Source: Bacteroidaceae bacterium (GTDB lineage Bacteria; Bacteroidota; Bacteroidia; Bacteroidales; Bacteroidaceae). Taken from it: a stretch of 64,000 nucleotides of DNA. Below are positions 1 to 10,300 of the stretch, piece after piece (the first letter of the stretch is position 1; each line of letters starts with the position of its first letter). The notes below the pieces were generated by a model. The model saw only the letters and a program-made list of their open reading frames with translations. It searched no databases and was not told where the DNA came from. Both the position numbers and the translations under genes were made by a program. The stretch covers positions 349,672-413,671 of the forward strand of contig JAFZZI010000007.1 of the NCBI GenBank assembly GCA_017615835.1, written 5' to 3'.

Positions 1-1
1 C

Positions 2-1750
2 ACTTCCGGTTGGTCGTCTGACCAGAACAACAGGGCCGAAAACAACTCGAACAAGAGAATGAACTGGCAGACAACCCATCAGTTGACCCTTGTTCCTCAT
101 TTCAACAACTCTAACCACTCACTCATGGCTATGGCCAGGTTCCAGATAGGTGCAAGTACAGACAAGAGTCAGCGCTCTTCTGTATATGGACTTCCTTCCG
201 GAACATTTACTTCGACTGCTCTCCCCGGTATCATCGGTGATTTCAGCACTGGTGCAGGACAGGGCAGGTCAGCCAATGGTGTTCTCCAGGTTCACTATGC
301 GTTCAAGGGCAAGTACATTGCCGACTTCACAGTCCGCGCCGACGGTTCGACCGTATTCGGTGATGACAAGCGCTGGGGTGTGTTCCCGACAGTGTCGCTC
401 AGGTGGAATATCAGTGACGAGCCCTTCATAAGAGACAATGTCGGCTGGATTTCCATGCTCGCCATACGTCCCAGCTGGGGTATCAACGGTAGGACTCCAA
501 ACGGTGAAGGTCTGTATTACAGTAAGTACAGAGCCGGTAATGCCTACCTCGGCATCGCTTCCATGTATCCTTCGAACATACGACTCAGCACCATGCAGTG
601 GGAGGAGAGCCACCAATGGAATCTCGGTTTCAATGTCGGACTCTTCAACGATAAGATAGCCATTGATGTTGACCTGTACATGAAGAATACTGAAAAATTG
701 CTTCTGAACAACTATGGTATTCCTACATCATCTGGTTTCAGCAACCTCTCAAGCAGGAACGACGGTCGTATGCGCAATACCGGTTGGGAGTTCAACATTA
801 CGGCTAACCGTTTCATAAATATCGGAAAGTTCAATGTTACTGCTAACGCTACTTTCTCGGACAACCGCAACAGAATTCTTGAAATCAGTCCGACTTTCCT
901 CGAAACCCTGAACGCTGAGTTCAATTTCCGTAACGGACAGAATCAGGGTGACTGGCTTACCTACGTACAGATTAATAACCCCTTCGGTTCGATCTACGGT
1001 TTCAAATATCTGGGCGTTTACCAGTACAGTGACTACAGCGAAGTTGAAGTGCCCGGTGTAAGCGGTCCGAATGCACCTGTCGTGAAGGATGCTGACGGCA
1101 AAGTTATTCTCAACCAGAAGGGTAAGACAAAGCCGATGATGTTCGCTTACGGTGAGACCAACGAGTATGAGTTCGTGGGCGGCGATGCCATCTATGAAGA
1201 TATAAACCATGACGGTAACATCAACGAACTTGATATTGTCTATCTGGGAAGTTCACTCCCGAAAATAACTGGCGGTTTCGGTTTCAGGTTCTCTTATGGA
1301 CGTCTTTCGCTGAATACCCAGTTCAACTTCCGTTATGGCAACAAGGTTATCAACCAGGCACGCATGAACCTCGAAAACATGTACAGCAACGACAATGCTT
1401 CGGCTGCAGTCAACTGGAGGTGGCGTGTAGAGGGTGACATTACGGAAATTCCGCGTGCACTGCACCAGTACGGTTACAACTTCCTTACAAGCGATCGCTT
1501 TGTAGAGGACGGTTCTATGCTGCGTCTCAACTATGTGCAGCTCTCCTATTCTCTGGATCCCCAAAAGCTTAAGAACATAGGCATCCAGGGTCTTTCGCTC
1601 ACTGCTTCCTTAAACAACGTCTTTGTTCTTTCAAAGTATTCCGGTGCAGATCCTGAAATCGCCGCCGGCGGTTCGTGGGGCCTCTCCGTTGATAACTCCA
1701 AGACTCCTCGTTCGAAGCAGTTCACAGTTGGTCTGACTGTTAATTTCTAA
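2..1750 (+). CDS. SusC-like TonB-dependent outer-membrane transporter, C-terminal part (5' end outside window)
   Basis: The reading frame is open from the first bases of the window to the TAA at 1748-1750, so only the last 582 residues are seen; a full SusC is about 1,000 residues. What is visible is the beta-barrel. It has repeated aromatic/polar strand motifs, an extracellular-loop region with Asp/Asn-rich stretches (DINHDGNINELD near 1200) typical of SusC loops, the conserved SusC ending around ADPEI, and a final strand ending in Phe, the usual outer-membrane insertion signal. SusC proteins import glycan or peptide fragments with TonB energy through a complex with a SusD lid. The SusD gene follows after a 12-base gap, so the two are surely co-transcribed. 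The plug and any N-terminal domains cannot be judged here. Confidence 0.93.
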   Translation, partial: TSGWSSDQNNRAENNSNKRMNWQTTHQLTLVPHFNNSNHSLMAMARFQIGASTDKSQRSSVYGLPSGTFTSTALPGIIGDFSTGAGQGRSANGVLQVHYAFKGKYIADFTVRADGSTVFGDDKRWGVFPTVSLRWNISDEPFIRDNVGWISMLAIRPSWGINGRTPNGEGLYYSKYRAGNAYLGIASMYPSNIRLSTMQWEESHQWNLGFNVGLFNDKIAIDVDLYMKNTEKLLLNNYGIPTSSGFSNLSSRNDGRMRNTGWEFNITANRFINIGKFNVTANATFSDNRNRILEISPTFLETLNAEFNFRNGQNQGDWLTYVQINNPFGSIYGFKYLGVYQYSDYSEVEVPGVSGPNAPVVKDADGKVILNQKGKTKPMMFAYGETNEYEFVGGDAIYEDINHDGNINELDIVYLGSSLPKITGGFGFRFSYGRLSLNTQFNFRYGNKVINQARMNLENMYSNDNASAAVNWRWRVEGDITEIPRALHQYGYNFLTSDRFVEDGSMLRLNYVQLSYSLDPQKLKNIGIQGLSLTASLNNVFVLSKYSGADPEIAAGGSWGLSVDNSKTPRSKQFTVGLTVNF

Positions 1751-1762
1751 TCTTAATTGCAG

Positions 1763-3493
1763 ATGAAGATGAAAAAGATATTCAATATAGCGTTATCAGC
1801 AATCATAGGAATTTCCCTTTCCGGCTGCTCGAAGTTCTTGACACTTCTTCCTTTGAACGATGTGGTATTCGAGAATTTCTGGACCGACAAAGCTGACGTG
1901 GAGAGCGTGCTTCTTGGTACCTATTCCGCACTTGAGAGTTCCGACTGCATCGTCAGAATGTCAATGTGGGGAGAGATGCGTTCCGATAACATCGTGGCCG
2001 GAAACAATCCCAGTGACGACCTCCTTCAGATAACCAAGGAGAATCTGCTTGAAACCAACAGTCTCATGAGTTGGAGTTGTTTCTATGATGTTATAAACCG
2101 TGCAAATACCGTTATAAAATTTGCCCCGGGTGTCAATGATCCCAACTATACTCCTGCAGAGCTTGACGGAAACCTCGCGGAAGCCTATACTCTGCGCAGT
2201 CTCTGCTATTTCTACCTTATACGTGCATACCGTGACGTACCCTATGTCACCAGACCTTCCGCCGAGGATACTGAAGAGTTTGTGATAGAAGCTACGCCCT
2301 TCGAAGCAGTTCTCGACTCACTTATTGAGACTATGGAGTATTGGGCTGAAAAGGCAGTCAAAAAATATGCCGCCACCTCAAACTATACTGAGGAGCAGGC
2401 CAATACCGGCCGTATTACCCAAACTGCTGCCTATGCCCTGCTTGCCGACCTTTATCTTTGGAAAGGCGAGTGGCAGAAGTGCAGTGATATCTGTGACAAA
2501 GTTCTTGCACGCAAGGTCATCGACTATAAGGAGCTGAAAGAGAAGCAGGGTTCAGACTGTCTCGTTGTCTATGATCCTGCAACGAATCCGATACCGATGT
2601 ATAAAGAGACGACCGGTTCCACTACGGCAGGTACTGCGTACAATCAGATTTTCGGTAGAGGTTTCTCGTTCGAGAGTCTCTTCGAACTGGCTTTCATGGA
2701 CAACCAGAGCGTTTCGAACAGTTTCGTTTCCAGTTATTATGGAGGACGGAACAGTTCCGGTAACCTTTCTGCCTATTCCCGTCTCTTCATTGACGCCTCT
2801 TCTACTTCCGGCAATGAGTATTTCAAGCCTTATGACTGCCGTTACCTTGAGTGTATGGCCGATGGTTCTTCAACGTACCCAATTCGTAAATATGTTGCTT
2901 TCAACACTGGTTTCGACCTTGTTTCCGCATCTACTTCCGCGCCTGTTGCGAATATTCAGTACCGCAACGAAAACCAGAATGCAAACTGGATTGTCTATCG
3001 TCTGACAGATGTCATGCTGATGAAGGCGGAGGCAAAGGTGCAGCTTGCCAACGAAATCGGAGGCGGTGCTGTCGCTTCTGCTGAGGTGACGGACCTTCTC
3101 AGAGAAGCTTTTGATATTGTTTCTGCAATATATAACCGCTCCATTAACTATCCTACCAATGCAAGGGCTATTCCTTTGGTCTTTGCAGATTACTCCGGTT
3201 CCATAAAGTCAATGGAGGAACTTGTGCTTCTTGAGCGCAGACGTGAACTTCTGTTCGAAGGTAAGAGATGGTTTGATCTTGTCCGTATGTGCAGAAGGGA
3301 TGGCTCTACCCGTCGTCTGGTTTCAACCGTCATACCTAAATTCACGGAAAACCAGAGTGCCATCCGTATCAAGCTGGCCGACATGGACGCTATTTATTTC
3401 CCGATTGCGAAGAGTGAACTTAAGATAAATCCTCTTCTTCACCAGAATCCCGCATATATTGAGGACGAGTATACTGCAAAGGCTAGTAACTAA
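1763..3493 (+). CDS. SusD/RagB-family surface lipoprotein
   Basis: Surface glycan-binding lipoprotein that closes over the SusC pore. The predicted 576-residue protein starts with a lysine-rich n-region, a hydrophobic stretch and a lipobox LSGC with the lipidated Cys at residue 22. SusD hallmarks follow: the mature N-terminus running into LND and a TPR-like helical core (LRSLCYFYLIRAYRDVPYV around residues 145-165). Near the C-terminus is the conserved ERRRELLFEGKRWFDLVRM block (about residues 490-510). I chose the ATG at 1763 over the in-frame TTG at 1757 because it gives the cleaner signal peptide. It lies directly downstream of the partial SusC and upstream of two FAS1 lipoproteins. The ligand cannot be told from sequence. 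Confidence 0.93.
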   Translation: MKMKKIFNIALSAIIGISLSGCSKFLTLLPLNDVVFENFWTDKADVESVLLGTYSALESSDCIVRMSMWGEMRSDNIVAGNNPSDDLLQITKENLLETNSLMSWSCFYDVINRANTVIKFAPGVNDPNYTPAELDGNLAEAYTLRSLCYFYLIRAYRDVPYVTRPSAEDTEEFVIEATPFEAVLDSLIETMEYWAEKAVKKYAATSNYTEEQANTGRITQTAAYALLADLYLWKGEWQKCSDICDKVLARKVIDYKELKEKQGSDCLVVYDPATNPIPMYKETTGSTTAGTAYNQIFGRGFSFESLFELAFMDNQSVSNSFVSSYYGGRNSSGNLSAYSRLFIDASSTSGNEYFKPYDCRYLECMADGSSTYPIRKYVAFNTGFDLVSASTSAPVANIQYRNENQNANWIVYRLTDVMLMKAEAKVQLANEIGGGAVASAEVTDLLREAFDIVSAIYNRSINYPTNARAIPLVFADYSGSIKSMEELVLLERRRELLFEGKRWFDLVRMCRRDGSTRRLVSTVIPKFTENQSAIRIKLADMDAIYFPIAKSELKINPLLHQNPAYIEDEYTAKASN

Positions 3494-3511
3494 TTGTCTA
3501 ACCGTTTACAG

Positions 3512-5536
3512 ATGAAGGCTTTCACTAAAATATGTAAGACTGCTGTCATTTCCGGTATTGTAATGGCGTCAGCACTTCTCCTTGGAAGTTGTTTCAGGGA
3601 GGATGCCCCTACGCATTATTACACCTTTACCGGAAAGACCATAGCAGATTACTTGAGTGATGACCCTGAAAACTTCAGCGACTTCATTACAGTATTGAAG
3701 CGTTCAGAAATATGGGGTGAGCTGGATACTTATGGTGAATTCACCTGTTTTGCACCTACAAACGATGCTTTTAAAGCCTATCTGAAAGCAAAGGAAAGAA
3801 AGTCTGCCGACGAGGGTAGTCCACGTATATACAATACAGTTGACGATCTTTCGCGCGAGGATTGTGACACTTTGGGTTGGACCCATCTCATACGTGCTAC
3901 TCTCTTCATGTCCGACCAGGTTGAAGGTAGTCTTCCTTCGGTAAACATGAACAACCGTTTCCTTACACTTTCGTTCGATTCTGTCCTCTCGGAAGATGGT
4001 TCAAGATATCGTCTGAGGCACTGCATCAACAAGAATTCTCACATTATCGAACTGGATGATACTGTTCAGAACGGTGTGATGCAGATTGTTGACAGCGTCA
4101 TTACGGTCTCCGGAGACTACATATACGATATGATCAAGAATGATCCGAAGCTCAGCATCTTCGCCTCTGCTCTGCAACTGGTAGGACTTGAAGACTCCCT
4201 GAAATACTGGAAGGATGAGACTTATCATATCTCGGATGACTCCGTTGAGGAGGGAATTTGGGGAGATGGTGGCGGTTCTCAATACCATGTATATTATTGG
4301 GGTGAACGAAGGGTGAATTTCACGGTTCTCGCCGAGACTGACGATGTTCTTGCAAAGTATGGGATTACAAGTATCGACAGCCTGATTTCCTATTCAAAGA
4401 GAATTTACGGGGCTTCGTATCCCGAGGATGCGGGAACGTATGATGAGGAGGATTATCATGACCGCAGACACCCGCTCAACAGGTTTATATCATACCATAT
4501 TCTGCCTTTTGCGGTGCCTTCGAGCGCGAACTTCAATTGTCGTCCCGACATAATTCAGTCTCGCTGCATTCTTGAGTATATTGATCCTGAAGATTATTTT
4601 GAGACTTATATGCCTCACTCTATTATCAGGGTCTCTTCTGTCAAGAGTGGTGACAACTATGGTGTCTATGTAAACCGCAGAGGTATAGGAACCAGTGACG
4701 TAGAGTTTGAAGACAAGCCCAATGTGCGCGGCGTCAAGGTCCTGAGTGCCACAGAGATGAACGATGTGGAGAATGAGGGCTGCAACGGGTATTATCATTA
4801 TATTGACGACATACTGACGTATGACGTTAATACAAGGTATGATGTACTTAACAGGCGAATCAGAATTGACTGTTGTACACTGTCACCCGACTTTATGACT
4901 TCCGGAGCCCGTCAGATAGCTCAGAAGAACACAGGTTTCAAGCAGCCGCTGAATTTCCATTCATACACTGACGATTACATTATGTGGGTTCGTCAGGCTG
5001 TGACCGGAAACTGGAGTTACCAGGGTGACGGACTAGACCTTCAGGGTAATTTCGACCTTTACCTCAAACTACCTCCCGTTCCGTTTGACGGTACATGGGA
5101 ACTCAGACTCTCTTACCGAGGCTATGAGAATTGTGGAGTGGTGCAGAACTATGTCGGCGACTCTCCCTATACTCTTCAGCCGTGCGGAATTCCGACAGAT
5201 CTCAGACTTGCTGCCAATACCAATCCGAATATAGGATGGGTTTCCGACGACGAACTGATGGAAGAAGGTGGCGAGGAGGCTGTAAAGGCTCTGGACAAAG
5301 CCATGCACAACAGGGGTTACATGAAGGGTCCCGACTCTCATACCAACGGCTCGGATGCCTTCAGAACACTTTCGACCATGGCCCGCAGGATTATAACCAC
5401 CCAGTATTTCTACTCGGGTAAGGATTATTACCTGCGCATGAAGCTGGTTTCGGACAATCCTAAGGCTGAGATGAATTTTGACTATATGGAATGGTGTCCA
5501 AAAAGTGTCTATGATTATAATGAGGACAAGCATTAA
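3512..5536 (+). CDS. Fasciclin (FAS1) domain lipoprotein, 674 aa
   Basis: Predicted surface lipoprotein with lipobox LGSC (Cys27). The region after the signal resembles FAS1 domains. It shows the H1-type motif CFAPTNDAF near residue 75, a helical HLIRATL segment, and the H2-type ending NGVMQIVDSVI near residue 190. A second, more diverged FAS1-like repeat appears to run from about 200 to 435 (FTVLAETDD, then HILPF, then GYYHYIDDIL). The last ~240 residues form a beta-rich region that I do not recognise. FAS1 domains are adhesion or ligand-binding folds. Placement between two SusCD pairs suggests an accessory surface-binding protein of the uptake locus; that role is inference. I prefer ATG 3512 to the TTG at 3494 because the shorter form gives a normal signal peptide. 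It is 18 bases downstream of susD. Confidence 0.82.
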   Translation: MKAFTKICKTAVISGIVMASALLLGSCFREDAPTHYYTFTGKTIADYLSDDPENFSDFITVLKRSEIWGELDTYGEFTCFAPTNDAFKAYLKAKERKSADEGSPRIYNTVDDLSREDCDTLGWTHLIRATLFMSDQVEGSLPSVNMNNRFLTLSFDSVLSEDGSRYRLRHCINKNSHIIELDDTVQNGVMQIVDSVITVSGDYIYDMIKNDPKLSIFASALQLVGLEDSLKYWKDETYHISDDSVEEGIWGDGGGSQYHVYYWGERRVNFTVLAETDDVLAKYGITSIDSLISYSKRIYGASYPEDAGTYDEEDYHDRRHPLNRFISYHILPFAVPSSANFNCRPDIIQSRCILEYIDPEDYFETYMPHSIIRVSSVKSGDNYGVYVNRRGIGTSDVEFEDKPNVRGVKVLSATEMNDVENEGCNGYYHYIDDILTYDVNTRYDVLNRRIRIDCCTLSPDFMTSGARQIAQKNTGFKQPLNFHSYTDDYIMWVRQAVTGNWSYQGDGLDLQGNFDLYLKLPPVPFDGTWELRLSYRGYENCGVVQNYVGDSPYTLQPCGIPTDLRLAANTNPNIGWVSDDELMEEGGEEAVKALDKAMHNRGYMKGPDSHTNGSDAFRTLSTMARRIITTQYFYSGKDYYLRMKLVSDNPKAEMNFDYMEWCPKSVYDYNEDKH

Positions 5537-5556
5537 GAATAATAATTATTAAAGAT

Positions 5557-7305
5557 ATGAAGCATTTTTTCAGTACAACTAAAACAATCCTGGCCCTTCT
5601 GGCTGTGGGTCTCTGCGTTTCCTGCTCGGATACCTGGAAGGATCACTATTCGGTAGATCCGGAGGTAGTTCCGGATGTGTCAATCCTGGACCGTCTGGAG
5701 GGTAATGCCCAGACAAGTAATTTTGTCAAGGTTCTGAAGACTACAAAGACCTTCAATGGCAAGAAGATTGTCGATGATGTGTCCTACTACGATCTTCTCG
5801 GTGCCGATCAGTTCCTTACAGTCTGGGCTCCCGTGAACAGTGCTGTTCCCGATTCACTTTGGAACATCTACATGAAGGAGAACAAGAATTATGAGGAGAA
5901 TTATGAAACCAGCCTCCGTTTCATCAAGAACCACATTGCCCGTTTCAACCATCCGGTCGGCAGGGAAGAGACTGTTACGATGATGAGTGCAAAGCGATTC
6001 CTGATGAAGAGTGATGAGATACAGCACTCGAAGTACATCGCCAGCAATCAGTCCTGCAAGAATGGAATCCTCCATATAGTTGACAAGCAGATAGAGTTCA
6101 CTCCGAGTCTTTACGAATTCATTACAACCGATCCCCAGTTCAAGGATAATCTCGGTGCTTTCTTCGCCTCATATACCAAGTATGAAATTAATGAAGAGAA
6201 GAGTGTTCCGGCAGGTATCAAGGACGGTAAGATGGTCTATGTTGATTCTGTCCTTGACGAGAAGAGCATCCTTATGGACAAATTCGGCTATATCAACAGG
6301 GAGGACAGTAACTACATCGTAGTACTTCCGACCGGACAGGGATGGAAGTCAATGTACGAGAAGATTCTTCCGAGATTCGACTACGCCTATTACGAGGGTG
6401 CCGATTCCCTGTCGAGACTTTGGGTTAGCGAATCTCTTCTGCAGGATGCGTTCTTCAATGCAAACTCCTATGCACAAAAGTTCGGCGATGTCTGGATGAC
6501 GACTACTTTTGACCGTGATGATTATCTCCAGACAGGCAAGCCATATCATCTCTATCCTTCAAATGCGTTTGAACAGGACGGATACTTCGGCAGTCATACG
6601 ATTGAGATTGTAGAGTGCAGTAACGGAAAGGTCTATCTCTGCGATGAGTGGCCCTTCGATCCTGATTTCACCTACGATGCTCCCGTGATTCGTGAGGCTG
6701 AGAATCCTGAGGGTTTCACAATGGAGAACGAGACTTCTGTAACTAATGAAAAGAGACCTACCAGACTCAACAACGTGCCGTGGCTTGATGACGGAAGACC
6801 TGCTTTCACTCTTTCCGATATATCTCGCGGCAAGCTTCTGCAGATAAAGGGCCCGTTGGCTACCAGTAAGTGGGATGTTTTCTTCGGCCTCTATGACAAT
6901 CTCAGTACAGACACCCTTACGAACACCGGTTACTATGACGTGAAGATTGTAGTGTTCCCGTGGACGATTGTTGAGAAGCAGATGGACGAAGGTGAGCCTG
7001 CGTATCCGAATATTTTCACTGCTGCCCTTGAGTATTACGACAAGGACGGAAAGTATCAGATTCTTACTGCATTGAATGAAAAAGGCAGAAAGAAGGAATT
7101 CGAGAATAACATGGGGCGTGCAGACACAATCACACTGTTCAGCAATGTGAATCTGCCGGTATGCAACTTTGAGATGGAAGGCGAGCCTAATGTGGTACTC
7201 AATCTGACCAGTGCCATCACTGCGACCAAAGCGAGGAACCATTTCAACACGATGCTCCTTGACTGCATTATTCTTGAGCCGGTAAAGCCTGTTGCTGACG
7301 AATAA
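5557..7305 (+). CDS. Fasciclin (FAS1) domain lipoprotein, 582 aa
   Basis: Second FAS1-type lipoprotein of the locus, 20 bases after the first. The signal peptide ends at Cys23 (CVSC). The mature protein begins with SILDRLEGNAQTSNFVKVLK, a typical FAS1 opening. A diverged H1 motif follows (WAPVNSAVPDSLW, about residue 90), then RFIKNHIARFNHPVG and the H2-type ending NGILHIVDKQIEF (about 170-180). A second diverged repeat follows to about residue 370, and the C-terminal third is beta-rich and ends without a known anchor. It resembles the previous gene in design but not closely in sequence, so they may be old paralogues. Function is unknown. A surface ligand-binding role next to SusC/SusD is inferred from context. 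Confidence 0.78.
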   Translation: MKHFFSTTKTILALLAVGLCVSCSDTWKDHYSVDPEVVPDVSILDRLEGNAQTSNFVKVLKTTKTFNGKKIVDDVSYYDLLGADQFLTVWAPVNSAVPDSLWNIYMKENKNYEENYETSLRFIKNHIARFNHPVGREETVTMMSAKRFLMKSDEIQHSKYIASNQSCKNGILHIVDKQIEFTPSLYEFITTDPQFKDNLGAFFASYTKYEINEEKSVPAGIKDGKMVYVDSVLDEKSILMDKFGYINREDSNYIVVLPTGQGWKSMYEKILPRFDYAYYEGADSLSRLWVSESLLQDAFFNANSYAQKFGDVWMTTTFDRDDYLQTGKPYHLYPSNAFEQDGYFGSHTIEIVECSNGKVYLCDEWPFDPDFTYDAPVIREAENPEGFTMENETSVTNEKRPTRLNNVPWLDDGRPAFTLSDISRGKLLQIKGPLATSKWDVFFGLYDNLSTDTLTNTGYYDVKIVVFPWTIVEKQMDEGEPAYPNIFTAALEYYDKDGKYQILTALNEKGRKKEFENNMGRADTITLFSNVNLPVCNFEMEGEPNVVLNLTSAITATKARNHFNTMLLDCIILEPVKPVADE

Positions 7306-7317
7306 CCAACCCTCCCA

Positions 7318-10300
7318 ATGATTAAAATTATGAAGATGAATATAAGTAGAATGGTAAAGGGTTTAATTCCCATGGGAATCCTCAGCCTTGTGCTGATGTT
7401 TCCTGCAGTTATTTCCGCGCAGAGCAACGCGGGCAATATGAGGACCATCTCGGGTACTGTCGTGGATGCCGCTACCGGCAATGCCATGAGCGGCGTAACG
7501 GTGCAGGCTTATGGAAATTCAGGCTATACCGCAACGACTGATGGCAGTGGAGCTTATTCCATCAGCATCCCTTCGGGTGTTGACATGCTTTCGTTCCTGC
7601 GGAGCGGATTCGTTACCGTCAACTCGCCTATTTCGCATCTTGGCGAGCCGGTGGTTATGTGGAAGGGCAACTCAGGCGGAGCATCAGCTCCTGTTTCGGG
7701 TGGAATGCGTACTGTTACCGGAACCGTGTATGACGGTGCCTTCGGTACTCCTATGCCCGGTGTACGTATTCAGGCTTACAACAACGGCCTCCATGCTGCA
7801 ATGACCAAAGAGGACGGTACCTACTCCATCCAGGTTCCTGATTACATCACCTCGCTTACCTTTATGGTTGACGGATGCAACAACACCGTCAGTTCAATAG
7901 CAGGCAAGAGCGGCCCTGTTGACGTGCTGATGTTCCCTGAAAAGTTCTCCGAACTCTATGCAACAAAGACAGATGCCACCATATCCAAGAAATCTCTTGT
8001 CAGCAGTATGAACGCCGACCTGAGTGTTGACCAGCAGATTCAGTCAGGTCTTCTTGGTGATGTAAGGGCTATTACAAGGTCCGGTCAGTTAGGTGCAGGC
8101 GTTGACCTTCTGGTGTCAGGTATCAATTCTCTGAACATCAACACCCAGCCGCTGTTTGTGATTGACGGTGTCATCATGGATGTCCAGTCAACGCGTGAAA
8201 CCATTCATGACGGATATTTCAATAACATCCTCTCAAACTTAATGGTTGATGATATCGAGAGCGTTACGGTGCTGAAGAACGGTCTTGCAATATATGGCTC
8301 GAAGGGTGCCAACGGCGTTATCCTGATTGATACCAAGCGTAACCACAGCATGGCTACCAGGATTGACGTTTCGCTTGCCGGCAACTATCAGCTGATGCCC
8401 AAGTATCCCGACATGATGAATGCTTCGCAGTACAGAAGTTATGTGTCGGAGTTGCTGGGTACTACTACTGCAGAGGTTTCGGATGACTATAAGTTCCTGC
8501 AGCTTGATCCCAACTACTACTACTACAATACCTATCACAATGACACAGACTGGGGCAAGGAAGCTTACAGAAATGCTTTCGTACAGAGTTACAGCATAAA
8601 CGTCGACGGTGGTGATGACATTGCAAAGTATAACCTTTCGGTAGGTTTCGCAAACGGCAACGCTACTCTGAAGAGTAATGACTACCAGCGCTTCAACCTG
8701 AGACTTAACTCGGACATCATCCTTGGCAACAAGGTTTCCGTCCGTTTCGATGCTTCCTATAGTGACGTAACCCGTGACCTTCGTGATGACGGTGTCCCGT
8801 CAGACGTAGATGACGCAACCATAACGGCACCTGCGTTCCTGTCGCTGATCAAGTCTCCTTTCCTTACAGCCTATTCGTATGACATTAACAAGCAACCGTC
8901 GCCGTTCCTTGCAAAGAACGATGACTATCTTGAGGAGGTCTTGGGCGAGGAGGTGTCTCTTGCCAACCCGGTGTCAATTCTTCAGAACGGTGAAGGCACC
9001 AATAAGAACTATCTTGGAAGCCGTCTGATAAACATCGCAATTACACCGAAAATCTCGATTAACCGTTTCTGGTCTATCAGCGAGCATTTCAGCTATACGA
9101 TGACCAGTGTTGACGAGAACTATTACATTCCAATCTTCGGAACACCTTCGTTCAAGGTTGCCGGAGTCGGTGAGGTGGACAACAAGGTTGCTGCCATGTC
9201 GTCACAGCAGAGCGCTTTCATGAGTAATACATACTTTAACTTTGACAAGCGCGTGAAGGCCAGCAACTGGCATGTTTCCGCCGGTTTCCGCTGGATAAGC
9301 AACGTTTATAAGCAGAATTCGATGCTGGGCTACAACTCAGGTAACGACAAGACTCCGAACATGTCAACGAACCTGCAGTACAAGTCAACGGCAGGTATCG
9401 ATGACAAGGATGTATCGCTGACTTGGTGGGCTCAGGGAAATTACAGCTTCCGCGAGAGATATTACATTTACGCAGGTCTGGGTCTTTCAGCTTCGTCGCG
9501 TTTCGGCGGTGATGTTTCCAACGGGCTGAAACTGGCAGGCGTCCCATGGGGAATCTTCCCGTCGGCAGCCTTCTCTTGGGTTATGTCGTCTGAGCCGTGG
9601 TTCAAGGCCCGTTTCATCAACTATCTCAAGTTGAATGCTGCATTCGATCTGACCGGCAACGACGGATTCAACGATACCGCCTCCCGCACATACTTCTCGC
9701 CGATACACATCCTCGGAGAGTCTGGTGCTTCAGGTCTTTCGATGGCCAATATCGGTAACAGTACCCTTCAGTGGGAAACGACCACAAGGTATTCTGCCGG
9801 ACTTGACATCAACCTGTTCAAGAACTACCTCAGCATTTCGGCAAATGCTTTCTTGAGCTACACCAACAACCTTCTTTCAATCAGCCGCCTTTCCTATATG
9901 ACGGGTATTGAGGACTCGTGGAGTAACGGTGGTTCTCTGAAGAACATCGGATTTGACGTCAGTGCAATCCTGAAACTTGTAAATCACAAGAATTTCGCAT
10001 GGGAGGCCGGGCTAAGCGTAGGCAAGTATAAGAACGAGCTTACTTCACTTCCCGACAATGACCGCGCCTTCAACACCAACATCTACGGAGCAAATGTCCG
10101 CTCGATGGTAGGTGAGCCTGTGGGTATCTTCTGGGGTTATAAGACAGATGGCGTATTCTCTACAACTACCGAAGCAAATGCCGCAAATCTTTATATGAAG
10201 GCGGTTACCGGTCAGGATATGCCGTTCGAGGCTGGAGATGTAAAATTCGTCAACACGTACACTGCTGACGATGTGAACGGAAAACATTACATCAATGAGA

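Noticed and set aside
6559-7242. 227-codon - strand frame inside the second FAS1 gene
   Set aside because: No motif; the sense frame has a signal peptide, lipobox and operon spacing.
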